Source: Podocnemis expansa (taxonomy: Eukaryota > Chordata > Testudines > Podocnemididae). Taken from it: a stretch of 64,000 nucleotides of DNA. Position numbers and translations under genes: made by a program. This document shows, piece by piece, positions 1 to 11,265 of this stretch. How positions within the stretch are numbered: the first letter of the stretch is position 1; each line of letters begins with the position of its first letter. The stretch is from positions 2,977,049 through 3,041,048 of the forward strand of contig ML681992.1 in NCBI GenBank assembly GCA_007922195.1, in the 5' to 3' direction. A model generated the notes under the pieces. It saw nothing but the letters and a program-made list of their open reading frames with translations. It did no database searches and was not told the origin of the DNA.

Positions 1-889
1 GAAACCCAGAGCATCCAGGAGTACATCAGTAAGATGGCACCCAAAGATGAGCTGCTGAGAGAATGCCTGAGGCAGCAGCAGCAGACATGGGAGGAAGATC
101 AAGCAGAAGAAGTGCCATGGCAAGACAAGACCCTCCATGGGATGTACCATCGACAGATAGCTGAGGTGACTGACATTGGGAAATCCTACCAGTGGCTGGA
201 AAAGGGCTGGACTGAAAGACAGCACTGAGGCACTGATCATAGCACCACAAGAACAGGCACTGAGCACCAGATCCACTGAAGCAGGGGTCTGCCACGCTAG
301 ACAGGACCCAAGGTGCAGACTGTGCAGAGAGGTCTCAGAGACAGTCCAACACATAGTGGCAGGATGTAAGATGCAGACAGGAACAGCATACACTGAACGG
401 CACAACCAAGTAGCTGGCATTGTGCACAGGAACATCTGCACAGTGTATGGGCTAGACCCTCCCAAGACCAGATGGGAAATCCCACAGAAGGTCGTGGAGA
501 ATAAGAGGGCTAAGATTCTGTGGGACTTCCAGATCCAGACGGACAGGCAGGTACTGGCCAATCAACCAGACATCGTGGTAATAGACAAGGACCAGAAGAC
601 AGCGGTGGTGATAGATGTGGCAGTGCCAAGTGACAGCAATATCAGGAAGACGGAGCATGAGAAACTGGAGAAGTACCAGGGCCTGAAAGAGGAACTAGAG
701 CGGATGTGGAAAGTAAAGACCAAAGTGGTCCCAGTGGTGGTAGGAGCACTCGGTGCTGTGACTCCTAAGCTGGGAGAGTGGCTCCCACAGATCCCAGGAA
801 CAACATCAGAGCTCTCTGTCCAGAAGAGTGCAGTGCTCGGAACAGCTAAGATACTGCGCAGAACCCTCAAACTCCCAGGCCTCTTGTAG
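1..889 (+). pseudogene. R4-like ORF, zinc knuckle plus restriction-like endonuclease, frameshifted
   Basis: The reading frame is open from base 1 to a stop at 226-228. The homologous protein then continues in another frame to 889, so there is a frameshift near 200-210, in the run aaaaggg. Counting from the ATG at 176, a CCHC knuckle is at C47, C50, H59 and C64. A PD motif follows at 131-132, with an acidic residue (D147) in a hydrophobic strand and a KY pair at 166-167, as expected of the PD-(D/E)XK-like nuclease that nicks target DNA in R2/R4 elements. The hydrophobic stretch VVPVVVGALGAV (184-195) closes the domain. The reverse transcriptase would lie upstream, outside the window. Not functional as it stands. 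Confidence 0.75.
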
Positions 890-960
890 AGGACCCAAGG
901 TTGAGGAAGAAACGTACCACCCATAGGGGTGAGAGGGGAAATTTTATATAACATATGTTA
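1..960 (+). mobile_element. R4-like non-LTR retrotransposon, 3' end
   Basis: This is the 3' part of a LINE whose C-terminal domain carries a zinc knuckle and a restriction-like endonuclease, the layout of the R2/R4/Dong/Rex6 type of non-LTR element. The left edge is cut by the window. After the stop at 887-889 there is a short 3' UTR ending in an AT-rich run near 940-990. A second, shorter copy of the same 3' end lies at 41975-42318 and shares the end of the ORF and the UTR, so this is an interspersed family and not a host gene. Assignment to the R4 clade rests on domain order and my memory of vertebrate R4-type proteins, not on a search. Confidence 0.75.
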
Positions 961-3093
961 TATATACATTAATACATATTAGTATAATGTATTCCAATTA
1001 AATTATTCTTGATATCAAACAATATTGAAAGCACATCAATTCTCATTTACATTGATCAAATCCAAAATCCATTATTCCTTGCTAAATATTTTATAATGTG
1101 AGAAGTCAGAACCCACCATGTAAAAGCCATTTTAGCCTTGGGAAGCATCACATCCACATACATTCTTCTTACTTATGCAGCAGAAAATTCTTTCATACTT
1201 TGCCTGGCAGCATACTATTCTTTAGCACCTCAGGCTCCCAGTGAGTGGTTACAAAAACAAAAAACAATCAAATAAATGAGAACTGTATTTCTCAAACAGA
1301 CAAAAGTAGGAAGTCAAATACACTGGCTCATTTCTACTGAACAAAGGAACAGATTAATGAATGATCAAAGTACCTTTATTTTCATAATTCTTCCGTGGTG
1401 GCATAAAGGAGCAGATCGCTAATTAACACGGTCACTCCATCACATTTTGCAGGAGTGGGCTAAAGTAAACGCCTCCTACTCTTTCTGCTCATCATTTACT
1501 GTGTTTATTGTCCCCCAAACAAACTTCTGGTAGCATGCATGTATGCTTTTTTCTCTAAGACTCAGCTTCTTAATCAGAATTAAATACACTGAATGTTACA
1601 CATTATAATCACCAAAAATGTGCTAAATCTATGTTCAGGTACTTAAGTAAAAGCACATGATTTTCAAAGGTGCTTAAGTCCTATGTACTTCACTAGCACA
1701 TTCATAACCTTTGGAAAATTTGGCTTCAGTATATCCATTTATTACTTTTTGAACAAACCCTCAGCTTCTAAGACCACCATGTGGCTTTGCATCCTAACCA
1801 TGTTCATTCTTTATGTAAAGATTCCTTTGGCAGGTTCCTTTACTAGATCCATGGCAAATTAAACCTACAGTTTGTGTGGATAGCCTCAACTCTACAAAAT
1901 AAAATCAAAACATAAATCTAGATGTCTGCTGACACAAAGTCAATTGTTGACTTAAAACTATAAAAGCTCAGCTGAAGCGATTTGGGGCCAGGCAGCTCTC
2001 CAAGTTATGAAAAATGACATAATATTTTCAAAAGACACACTACCACATCAGTGCTGTTCACTAGCTTTAGTCAAGAGAGGGAAGCATATAATGAATGACG
2101 AACATACCTGAACCCTTTTTTTGCCATCACTTTAGAAAGAAAGCACTACAGTATTTTACAGTCATAGTTCAAAATATGATAATTTCTAGTAGTGCTACTA
2201 CAGTGTTGAGGGAGGTGACTAGCATACTGTACTATTTTTATAAAGGTTCAGATGGGTTACAGTTGCATTATCTCATGTATCCAGATGAAAGATCTCCATT
2301 TTACTAAACCCTTAATACAACATTCCTTCTATTCCTGACCTCATACATCTCCTTCCTCTTTAACTATTCTTTTCTATCAACCAACATGTATTTTTTCTTA
2401 ACACCGACCTACTTGCCTTTCTTATTGTTCCCTTCTTCGTTTAGGCTAAAGTGTTAGACACTAAAGCATGTTAAGTGTGTTATCAGCATCCACTGCTTTG
2501 ATTTCCTTCATTCCGATTTTTCCTTCATCATTTCCATTCTGTCTTCTCCACTCCATGCTATTACTTTTTAAGGAAGCTTGTGGCCTTGACTCTTTCTCCA
2601 TTTTCCATTATTTGGTTTTGTACTGTATCTTTCACACACTAAGGTTCTGTGATAAGAGGTTACTAGCTGTCCCTCAGTTTAGTCTAAAGACATTCACTGC
2701 TAAGGTTTTGGCCTTTTTCACTCCTTGATTTACTTCCACCAGATATCACAGCTGTCAATTCAGTAAAACTCTTAAAAAACAAAAAAAAAATAAGTTTTCA
2801 ATTTAATTTAAAGTCTTGCTTTTCTGTTTAAAATTCAGTCCAGTTTTATGATTTTCTCTGAGGTATATTTAAAATAAAGTACTTCAAGAAACTTTGTAAT
2901 AGACTTATATAAATTCAATTTATATAATGTATTATAGGATGAATTTCACTTTTTTTTAAAGCCAAATGCAGATTTCTTTTCATCTATTTCAATAATGTCT
3001 TCATTTTCCTGCCAGTCTTTGTATAAATTCTTAATAAAAGGAACTTGTCTTGTAAGAGTGGCTAATAATGCCTGGTACTTTAGAGGGAATGAA
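961..3093. other. no gene recognised; AT-rich unique sequence
   Basis: Short ORFs (for example 2095-2307 and 2468-2728) have no recognisable motif and no codon-like composition. The stretch is AT-rich with scattered homopolymers. I see no splice-framed exon, RNA gene or repeat family that I can name. Confidence 0.5.
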
Positions 3094-3501
3094 GGCTATG
3101 TCCACACATACATCATTATTTCAAAATAACCCATTTCAAAATGAGTTATTTTGAAATAAGTTAATTTGAATTAAGAGAAAGCCTGGTTTCAAAATAGCCA
3201 TTGTTTCAAAATGGTTATTTCAAAACAAGGCCGTTCGGACATGTTGTTTCAAAACAGTTGTTTCGAAACAATGGTGTTGTTTCAAAACAACATGTCCGAA
3301 AGCTGTTGTTTCGAAACAGCCATTCCAAAACAATGGCTATTTCGATTAGATGTGAGGTTTAACGGTTTTGAAATAACGGCCATTATTTTGAAACAATGGG
3401 ACCCGTTGTTTCAAAATAACAGTGCGTCGTGTGGGCATGCTGCTTCTTATTTCGAAACAACCTCTGTTGTTTTAAAATAAGAAGCCTGTGTGGACATACC
3501 C
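3094..3501. mobile_element. Harbinger-type MITE, TTATTTCGAAATAA word class
   Basis: A 408-bp inverted-repeat element. Its left end GGCTATGTCCACACA matches the reverse complement of its right end GGGTATGTCCACACA. Inside both ends it carries degenerate repeats of the palindrome TTATTTCGAAATAA, often as TTGTTTCGAAACAA or TTTCAAAA variants. It has no coding capacity. The flanks (GAA on the left, AAA on the right) give only a weak 3-bp duplication. Confidence 0.75.
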
Positions 3502-3519
3502 AAACAGAATAGGTAGCCC

Positions 3520-3645
3520 TCAAATGATATAAAACAAACAAAAAGTCCCGTGGCACTTGAAGACTAACATATTTATGTATTGCATGAGTTTTCATGGGAG
3601 AAAATCCCACTTCAACCGAAAATGGGTGAACTGAGAGAATGGGAG
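3520..3645 (-). mobile_element. Penelope-like element 3' tail
   Basis: The AAACAAACAAAAAGTCC start, the block 'gtggcacttgaagactaac' and the segment gtgggatttt-like 'gggagaaaatcccactt' are the tail repeated throughout this window (21.9, 23.3, 30.3, 48.5 and 63.3 kb). Here it is on the - strand. A + strand copy with more of the element ends at 4512. Confidence 0.7.
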
Positions 3646-4130
3646 TGATATGTCTCTTGTCACCCAGTTCCAGTTTCTGGAAAACTGAGATTAGAGAAAC
3701 TTCAGAGCATGGCTCTGCATTCTAGCCCAACCTGTCTTATAATCACTGATGGGCCTATCCTCCATGAACTTGTCTAGTTCTAGATGAGCAATACAATTTT
3801 CAAAAGTTCTTTAAAGTGAAATAGGATGTCTGTCCCATTTTCAAAACGTATGTGAATACTTTGGGCTTTTCAAAGATACAAAATATACCTAGCCACCTAG
3901 CAATAAACATTAGGCACTTAATTACCTTTGATATCTAACCAGCTAGGGGGCATTTGAAAACCTCAATAGGCTTCAGTCTACATCTTTAGAAAACTTGGCA
4001 ATTAAGAAAATGTTACTCAGGTTCTAATCAGCAATCCTGCAATCACTGAAATCAGTCACAAAACTCCAACTGATTTTCCTGACAGCAGACTCTAACCTTT
4101 CCTAATCACTCTATTGATCATTTGTTAATA
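3646..4130. other. no gene; possible CR1-related scrap near 3725-3790
   Basis: No ORF of note. The phrase around 3740-3780 (cactgatgggcctatcctcc) resembles a 3' segment of sauropsid CR1/L3 elements from memory, but it is too short to call. Confidence 0.35.
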
Positions 4131-4134
4131 GCTG

Positions 4135-4512
4135 AGCTCAAACAGATGGGCAACTCGTCAAGCCTTCAAAGAGAAACAGCATAACTGGAATTGATATGCA
4201 GATTTGATTGTGCAAAATCAGGATTAAATCATGACTATGGATTCTTTTCCCATTACAACAGATGATTTGACCTCACCTTCCTCTATATGCTGTTTCCCAG
4301 TGTTTGAATCCTAACAACTACTTTGATTTGCTGTTACAGTATGACCTGACCCCATGATTTATACTCACCAGAATTTATTTTCCTCCCATTCTATAAGTTC
4401 CACCATCTTCAAAGTGTCTGACGATGTCAGATATTCTCCCACAAAAGCTCATGTGATAAATAAATTTGTTAGTCTTTAAGTGCCAAAGGACTCCTTGGTT
4501 ACCTTATAGCAG
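4135..4512 (+). mobile_element. Penelope-like element, endonuclease C-terminus and tail
   Basis: This aligns by eye with the reverse complement of 21957-22330. It contains the remnant of the endonuclease C-terminus (aagagaaacagcataactgg region), then the stop, the 3' UTR (ctgtttcccagtgtttgaat) and the tail ending TTAGTCTTTAAGTGCC...ACTCCTTGG. It is in the opposite orientation to the tail at 3520-3645, repeating the inverted-tail arrangement of the better copies. Confidence 0.7.
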
Positions 4513-4784
4513 ATAACTCTATTCTGAGTATGTCATATACATAGATGTCTAGCTATCTGAAATATTTGGTCCAAGATGCCATAGAAGTATCCCCAAAGTG
4601 TCATTCTATGGCTATTCCCTATCTGTGGCAATTTGATGGAGAACTAAGAAGTCAAGCAAGTTCTGGAAACCTCTCTTCAATCTACAGTGTCATTTGGATA
4701 GCTGGCACCACAAACGTAGGAGAGCAATGAATGGCACAGTCCATTCCAGACTGCACCCACCATTATACAATGCTTACCAGAGGC

Positions 4785-4985
4785 TGGTCCAGTGATTGAG
4801 ATACTAATCTAGGATTTGGAAAACCTGAATTCCATTCCCTGCTCTGGCACAGACTTCCTTGGTGACTTTGGACAAATTATCCAGGCTGTCTCTGCCTTGC
4901 TCTCCACCTGAACAATAGGGATATTATCATTTTCTTACCCTACAGGGCTGTTGAGAGGATCTATGCATGAGGATAAACTTTATTA
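4785..4985 (+). repeat. MIR SINE
   Basis: The order of blocks follows the MIR consensus: 'gaattccattccctgctctggcac' (tRNA-derived part into core), 'gtgactttggacaaattatccagg', 'aatagggatattatc', then 'ccctacagggctgttgagaggat'. It is old and diverged. Recognition is by eye from the family consensus. Confidence 0.7.
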
Positions 4986-5366
4986 ACAGTAATAACGACT
5001 ATATAAGTATCTTAGGGAGACTGTACCTTTTGCCAGAAAATATTCTGCTTTTTTCAAGACATGTTAGTCCTCTTCACTTGGAAAGAAGGATAAAGGAGTT
5101 TCAGGCACAAGTTGTGTTCTCTTCCATGCTCCTTGGTGAAGGAGAAAGACAGGCGGGGACCATTGAGTTGACGAAGTAAAAGCATAGATAAACAGGTTGT
5201 GTTGTGGAGTGAGTTTTGGATTCTTTGACCATCAAATGTTTTTTTTTTTTTTTCCCAAGAAGAATTATTGCTAGGAAGACCATCTTTGCAGACAGACTGG
5301 CTAATCTGCTGAGGAGGACTTTAAATTAGATTTGCCAAGGGAACAGGGACCTAAGTCTGGAGGAAA

Positions 5367-6480
5367 GTGAGACATGAGGAGGAGGGGGTAACAGGGGAGG
5401 CCTCGATGTGCAATGGAAAAGTAGGGCAATTAGCTAGTTATCTTAGATACATGTACACAAATGCAAGAAGGCTGGGAAACAGGAAGGAGGCATTGGAAGT
5501 CCTGACACAGTCAAGGATTTATGACATGATTGGAATAACTGAGACTTTTGAGGGTAATTCACACAACTGGAGTGTTGTTACTGTTTATGAAAGATAGACA
5601 GGGGACAAAAGATGGAGGAGTTGCACTATATGTAAGAAAGAAATATGATTGCTCACAGCGCCAATTTGAAACTGGAGAGAAGCCTGTTGAAAGTCACTTG
5701 GTTAAATTTAGAGGTTAGAACTATAAGGGTGATGTCATGGTAAGCATCTGTTATAGACCATCACACCAAGAGAATGAGGTAGATGAGGCCTTCTTCAGAC
5801 AACTACTGAAAGTTTCCACATCACAGGACCTAGTTCTCATGAGACTTCAATCACTCTGATATCTGCTGAGAGAGCAATACAGCATAGCACACAATACAGG
5901 AAGTTTTTGGAGAGATTTGGGAACAACTTCTTGGTGCAGGTTCTGGAGGAACATACTAGGGATCATGCTTCTCTTCACCTGATGCTTACAAACAGGGAAA
6001 CATTTGTATGGGGAGCAGAAGTGGGTGGTAACCTGGGCAGCAATGACCATGAGATGGTCAGTTGAGGATCCTGACTAAAAGAAGAAAGGAAAACAGGAGG
6101 ATACAGACCCTAGACTTCAGGAAAGCAGACTCTGAGTCCCTTAGAGTGATGGGCAGGATGTTCTGGAAAGCTAATTTAAGGGGGAAAGAAGTCCAAGAGA
6201 ACTGATGGTATTTTAAATAAGCTTAATTGAGGGAGCAGAAACAAACCATACCAGTATGCAGAAAGGATAGCAAATATGGCAGATGACAAGCTTGGCCCTA
6301 ATGAAGAAGTCTTTACAAGCTTAAAAAAGAAGCTTACAAAAAGAAGAAACCTCATCAGATTACTAGGGAGAAGCATAAAGATATTACTCGAGTATGCTGG
6401 AGTAAAATCAAGAAGGCCAAATTACATTTGGAGTTACAGCTAGGAAGGGACAGTAAGGGTTATAAAAAGGATTGCTACAC
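5367..6480 (+). pseudogene. CR1 ORF2, endonuclease domain, many stops
   Basis: The frame from 5367 reads YMYTNARRLGNRKEALEVL and IGITETF, the APE-type endonuclease signatures with the active-site N (YTN) and E (TET). After a stop at 5595-5597 the homology continues in pieces. A GGNLGSNDHEM stretch near 6030-6055 keeps the terminal D-H pair of the nuclease. The lysine-rich linker that precedes RT follows to about 6480. In CR1 this enzyme nicks genomic DNA to prime reverse transcription. Stops and frameshifts make it dead. Confidence 0.75.
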
Positions 6481-6496
6481 GTATGTTAGTAGCAAG

Positions 6497-7531
6497 GGCT
6501 GTGTCCACACCAAGGTGGTTAAACTGATTTAACTTAAAGCAGTTTAACCAAAGCGACATAAAACTTGTTAAGGCGCTTTAAGTTAAAGCGTTTTAACAGG
6601 TCCACACCAAGAAAACCCAAATCAAAATAGCATGTCCACACACAGGACTTGCTAGTTCGATTCTGGGGTGAAGCACCATGGGAGGTGTGGCAAGATGGCT
6701 GCCTGACAGGGCCATGCCCCTGGCCAATCACATAAAAGCAGGAACTACCCTCAGCGTCCTGCCCATTCTGGCTGGCAGTGGACTGCAAGAGCTGTGGCAA
6801 TGGATGCTCCCCAGCTCCCATTCCATCACTGTGCAGCAGTCAGGCCCTCCGCAACTCTCCAGGGTGGCCTCCAGCATTGGGATACATTTTTCCTGGACAA
6901 TGATGGCACTGAGCCTGAGGCCCTACACATTCTTTTAAGGGGGGCTCAGAGTGGCCTAGCGTACCCTCCCCACCTCTGTGCTCTGGTGCATTTGGGCACA
7001 GGAGACCAGCAGAGACTGTTGGGAGCATGTAGTGCTGGGAACATGGAGCAACAAGCAGTGGCGCAGGAACTTCAGGATGAGCAGGGAGACCTTCGACCAC
7101 CTGGTCTCAGAGCTCGCCCCATCCCTGTGAAGAAGGGACACTGTGATGAGACCTGCCATCCTTGTGGACAAGAGAGTGGCCATTGCACTGTGGAAGATGG
7201 CCAATCCTGAGTCCTATAAGTCGGTGGCACACTTCTTTGGGGTTGGCAGGTCCACCATCGGCGAGGCTTAGCTGCAGGTTGCAAGCACTATCAATGAGGT
7301 CCTGCAGCCACGCCTTGTCACCCCAGGTGAGCTATGGGACACCATTGCTGGCATCGCTGCCCTAGGGTTCCCAAACTGCACCAGGATCCTGATGCCACCC
7401 ACACCCCCATGTGAGCTGCGGAGCACCATGTGGCCGAGTACCGCAACTGCAAGGGATATCATTCCATGATTCTTCAGGCCGTTGTGGACCACCAGGGTGT
7501 GTTCCAGCATAGCTACGTTGGCTGGCCTGGG
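6497..7531 (+). mobile_element. PIF/Harbinger DNA transposon, 3'-truncated
   Basis: The element begins with GGCTGTGTCCACACC, the terminal repeat shared with the MITEs of this window, followed by repeats of TTAAACTGATTTAA (6519-6532) and AAAGCGTTTTAAC-like words. Next comes a block (6628-6730) that is also in the MITEs at 32447, 43477 and 45550, and then transposase sequence. It stops abruptly after the GWPG motif at 7531, where CR1 sequence resumes. There is no right-hand terminal repeat, so the 3' half is deleted. It is inserted in the CR1 at 5270-8555. Confidence 0.75.
7020..7531 (+). pseudogene. Harbinger transposase (DDE_Tnp_4 type), broken
   Basis: In the frame starting at 7020 the protein reads WEHVVLGTW, then FRMSRETFDHLVSEL, a stop near 7126-7128, then RVAIALWKMA and VAHFFGVGRSTIGEA, the helix-turn-helix-like region, and a second stop at about 7268-7270. 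A one-base frameshift near 7390 leads to DATHTPM (first catalytic Asp), another stop, then YRNCKGYHSMILQAVVDHQG (second Asp) and GWPG. The third acidic residue lies beyond the truncation. The family is PIF/Harbinger, related to vertebrate HARBI1. With three stops, a frameshift and a lost end, it cannot be active. Confidence 0.8.
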
Positions 7532-7533
7532 TA

Positions 7534-8440
7534 ATGATCAAAGTCTTGATGTCTAGTTGGCAGCCAGTAACAAGCATAATGCCCCAGGGGTTGCTACTCG
7601 GGCCTGTTTTGTTCACCTTCTTCATTAATGGTCTGGAGGATGGGGTGAATTGCACCATCAGCAAGTTTTCACATGACACTGCGCTGGATGGAGTGGTAAC
7701 TATGCTGGAAGGCAGGAATAGACTACAGAGTGGTCAGACAAATTAAAAGGATTGAGCCAAAAGAAATCTGAGGAAATTCAACGGGGATAAGAGTAGAGTC
7801 CTGCACTTAGGATGGAAAAATCTGATGCACTGGTACAAGTTGGGGACCAACTGGAAAAGCAACTGTTTGCAGAAAAGGACCTGAAGTTTACAATGGAAAA
7901 GACATTGGATATGAGTCATTGTACTCTTGTTGCAAAGATGGCTAATGGCATACTGGACTCCATTAGCAGGAGCATTGCCAGCAGACCAAAGGAAATGATT
8001 ATTCCCTCTGTTCAGCACTGGTGAGGCCACATTGGCGGTACTGTGTCCACTTTTGGGGCCCCCACTAGGAAAGTGATCTGAACAAACCGGAAACAGTCCA
8101 GTGGAAGGCAACAAAAATTATTACTGGGATGGAGCATGATTTATGAGGAGAGTCTTAGGGAATTTTGTTTGTTTGGGCTGTGGAATAGAAGAATGAGATG
8201 GGCTTTGATAGGAGCCTTTAACAACTCAAAAGGAGGTTCCAGGAAGGATGGAACTAAGCTGTTTTCTATGGTAGTAGATGACAGAACTAGAAGCAATGAT
8301 TGATCTCGAATTGCAGTGGGGAGGCTTAGGTTATATATTAGAAGCATCTTTTTCATTAAGAAGATGGTGGAGTTCTGGAATTCATTACCTTGGAAGGTGG
8401 TGGAATCCCCATCCTCAGAGGTTTCTAAGGTGCGGCTTAA
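7534..8440 (+). pseudogene. CR1 ORF2, reverse-transcriptase C-terminal half
   Basis: This begins with VTSIMPQGLLLGPVLFTFFIN, equivalent to the PQGSVLGP block of RT motif B in CR1. The equivalent of motif C is SKFSHDTALDG, where the usual DD pair has become HD. The CR1 thumb region follows out of frame (KSRVLHLG, ANGILDSISRS, TGEATLAVLCPL). A second part of the C-terminus (NSLPWKVVESPSSEVSKVRL type) is readable around 8370-8440. Loss of the catalytic Asp and several stops show long decay. Confidence 0.75.
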
Positions 8441-8559
8441 GAAAGTCCTTGCTGAGATGAGTTAGTTGGGGTTGGTCCTGCCTGAGGAGAGGGTTGAACC
8501 AAATGACCTCCTGATTTCCTTTCCAAGTCTAATCTTCAATGATTCTAAGATCTCTTGAA

Positions 8560-10375
8560 TCAGGAGCATTGTTATATTTTTCTTAGAGCTATTGGTCAGA
8601 TTGTCAGTTACTATATCCAATATGATGGTTAAAAGCGTTTATGCTTACAAAAATGTGTGTACTCTGTTTAACCACCCATTATGTGAAAATACTATTGGAG
8701 GTGGAAAATAAATAGCTGAAGCTGAAAAGTGACCTTTTGAATTAAGTGAGGCCAGGAATCTATCTGTTTACCAGAGCTAGTCAGATGAATCACTCTGCAT
8801 GAATAAAAATTGCAGCACATACAGGCCAGGGCATATATTTTCCAATAGTGACTAGTAATTCTCAGTACATTCTCTGAAAAATCAGGCTTTCCAAGGGAGT
8901 TCTAACTAAAAGAGAGGCACTTGATATCTCATGAGTGCTAAAATGTTAGGTCAAATTCACTAACGCTAATGCAGTTACATGTAAATTTACTCAGCAAGGG
9001 AAGCAGTGTATCTGCCACATACATTTGGGGTTTCTTCTGTGGTGGAGAATCCCACTAGCAAAGGCTATGGAAGAAAAATATTTTTCTCCTAGTTTCTCAA
9101 ATACCATGGTGATGTACATGACATGAGAACCCAGAAAGAGAGACATACCATCCCTGGTAATACTGCTGTTTCCCTTTCATAGACCCATATACTTTATGTT
9201 CGGGGAGATCAATATGATGGTCTAGTTTGATCTTCTGCACAATGCCAGCAGAACTTCACATAATATTCCAAATGAAGTCTCATCTGTTGTAGGGGTTGTG
9301 TGGGTTCCCTAAATATTTGCAGATGCAACTAAGGTTCTGGCACTTTGTAGAGGAGGTGGTGGACCACAGATCAAATCACAAGTCAGGATCCAGTACTGGG
9401 TTGAAGACCCTCAGCTACTGGGTCCTGTTACTCCTTGCTTCTGCCACTGAAAGCCTGGAATGCATTGCTCAGCAATGTAATTGTTGGGTCGCAGGCATAA
9501 ATGATTTTTTTTTCAACTGGGTCCCTAGAAAACAGAGTTTGAAAACATACTGCTATAAACTATGTTGGAGTAATCCCTGAACTGAATCTGGCCTAGCAGC
9601 CATAAAAATAATATACTTCTCAGCGTTATGTGGCATAGAGTGCGAGAATGGAGGTCATGTTTGTGAGAGCCTTGGCTCTTAATTTCCTTGCTTTTGTTTA
9701 TTTCTTGTGAATAGTATTATTTTAATAATGGTTTCTTCATTATCTTAACCTTCCTTCTTGCATCTAAAATTGTTGTGCAATGTGTTAGGTTGCTAGATGA
9801 AGAGCTGCTCTGAACAGTATGGGGTTGTCATTTACCTAAGGTTTCTGATAAGAATACACAAGCAATGATTTTTTCCCCCCTTGTGAATGTAGCAGCATTG
9901 AAATTACTGATCTACTAGCTTAGTCTAGATTTACTTATTTAGAGAAATAAAATTGTAGTTTGTCTTTTAATGAGAGTGATGAATGCTGGCCACATCACAG
10001 AACAATCTTCTTTAAAGTAGGAACACTGTGTATAATCTTCTACATAAATGGGAAAAAAAAGTAATCTTATCTACTGCATATCTCCTTTTAGCATTATACT
10101 GCTTTAGCCAGGCTAAGGCTGTGGAAAGAAATTTCTACACTCAGATGAGAACCAAAGATGAGAAGTGGTAGTGCAGTGGTGATGGAAAAGCTTTATGTAA
10201 TGAGACAAATCCCAGAATCTCAAGGGAGCTCAGTCAGCATAGAAGCCATTTCATGTTTCTTTCATTATCAGAATGATAGTCTATCTATTAAAAGTACAGA
10301 AGTGAAATTGTCCTTGTAGTTATTTTAATCAGATATTTCTTTATGGACTGCCATTTGGTTTAGAAAGAGTCTCTT
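8560..10375. other. no gene recognised
   Basis: AT-rich DNA. The phrase at 9195-9265 (gatggtctagtttgatcttctgc) resembles a 3' end of the CR1 type seen at 10800 and may be a short diverged fragment. The ORF at 9296-9580 shows no motif and is not supported. Confidence 0.45.
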
Positions 10376-10388
10376 TGTTAGACTCATA

Positions 10389-10787
10389 GGGCACGTTATT
10401 TCGAAATAAAAGAAATTAGGTCTACATGACGTTTTCTTATTTCGAAAGGACGGACCTCGTCCTTTCGAAATAAGAATCGTCATTTCGAAAAAGTAAAACC
10501 TGCCCCCCCTCGAAACGGCTGTTATTTCGGAAGGGATATTTCAAAATAAAGCTGTTCTTTCGAAACAACACTGTGCAGACCTGTTGTTTCAAAAGAGCTG
10601 TTTCGAAAGAACAGGTCCAAACGGCTTTATTTCAAAATATCCCTTCCGAAATAACAGTCATTTGGATTGCAAGCTTTCCCTTAATTCGAATTAACATATT
10701 AACTTATTTCGAAATAAGGATTTTATTTCGAAATAACTCATTTTGAAATCCTTATTTTGAAATAACAATGCATGTGTAGACGTAGCC
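10389..10787. mobile_element. Harbinger-type MITE, TTATTTCGAAATAA class, in CR1 3' UTR
   Basis: A 399-bp palindromic element inserted in the CR1 tail. It has perfect TTATTTCGAAATAA words at 10704-10717 and 10723-10736 and many variants. The right end reads as GGCTACGTCTACACATGC on the - strand; the left end has lost part of that sequence (GGGCACG). ATA at 10386-10388 and 10788-10790 forms a 3-bp target duplication, and removing the element restores the CR1 phrase 'actcatagactttagg'. Confidence 0.8.
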
Positions 10788-10994
10788 ATAGACTTTAGGT
10801 CAGAAGGGACCAGTATGATCATCTAGTCCAACCTCCTGCACAATGCAGGCCTCAAGACCACACCCATCCATTCCAACAATAAGCCTCTAACCTATGAGTG
10901 AGTTATTTAAGTCTTCAAATCAAGATTTAAGGACTTTAAGATACCGAGAATTCACTGGTAGGCAAGCCATGCCCCATGCTACAAAGGAAGGTAA

Positions 10995-11036
10995 AACAAA
11001 CAACAACAACAACAACAACAATAACAACAAAAACCC
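10995..11036 (+). repeat. (AAC)n microsatellite
   Basis: Repeated AAC triplets lie within the CR1 3' UTR and encode the poly-Asn run of a spurious ORF. Confidence 0.9.
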
Positions 11037-11265
11037 AGAGCCCAAGCCAATCTGCTCTGGGGGAAAATTCTTTCCTGACCCCAAATATGGTGATCAGTTA
11101 AACCCTGAGCATGTGGGCAAATCTCAATGGCCAGTCACCCAAGAAACAATTCTCTGTAAGAACTCAGAACCCACCCCATCTACCCTCCCTTCTTAGGCTC
11201 CTTGCATATCCATCACTAGCAGCCATAGATCAAAGATCAGTCAATCTCCAAAGTAGGCCATCCTA

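Larger units (their letters stand above)
5270..8555 (+). mobile_element. CR1 LINE, ORF2 and 3' end, interrupted
   Basis: A decayed CR1 on the + strand. The endonuclease part lies at 5430-6100, the linker before the reverse transcriptase at 6180-6480, and the RT C-terminus and thumb at 7570-8430. The last bases (ttcaatgattctaagatct, ending near 8555) resemble the CR1 3' octamer tail. A Harbinger remnant sits at 6497-7531. Because RT motif A and the finger region are missing between 6490 and 7570, the junction reflects insertion plus deletion, not a clean insertion. Confidence 0.8.

Noticed and set aside
2468..2728. Hydrophobic 86-codon ORF
   Set aside because: Serine/phenylalanine-rich composition expected of T-rich DNA; no start context or homologue.
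3094..3501. CRISPR-like array of short palindromic repeats
   Set aside because: The repeats are degenerate palindromes without unique spacers, in a vertebrate genome, and are enclosed by transposon ends.
6678..7210. Two ORFs from 6678 and 6794 as new genes
   Set aside because: They overlap the transposase in wrong frames; the homologous frame is the one starting at 7020.
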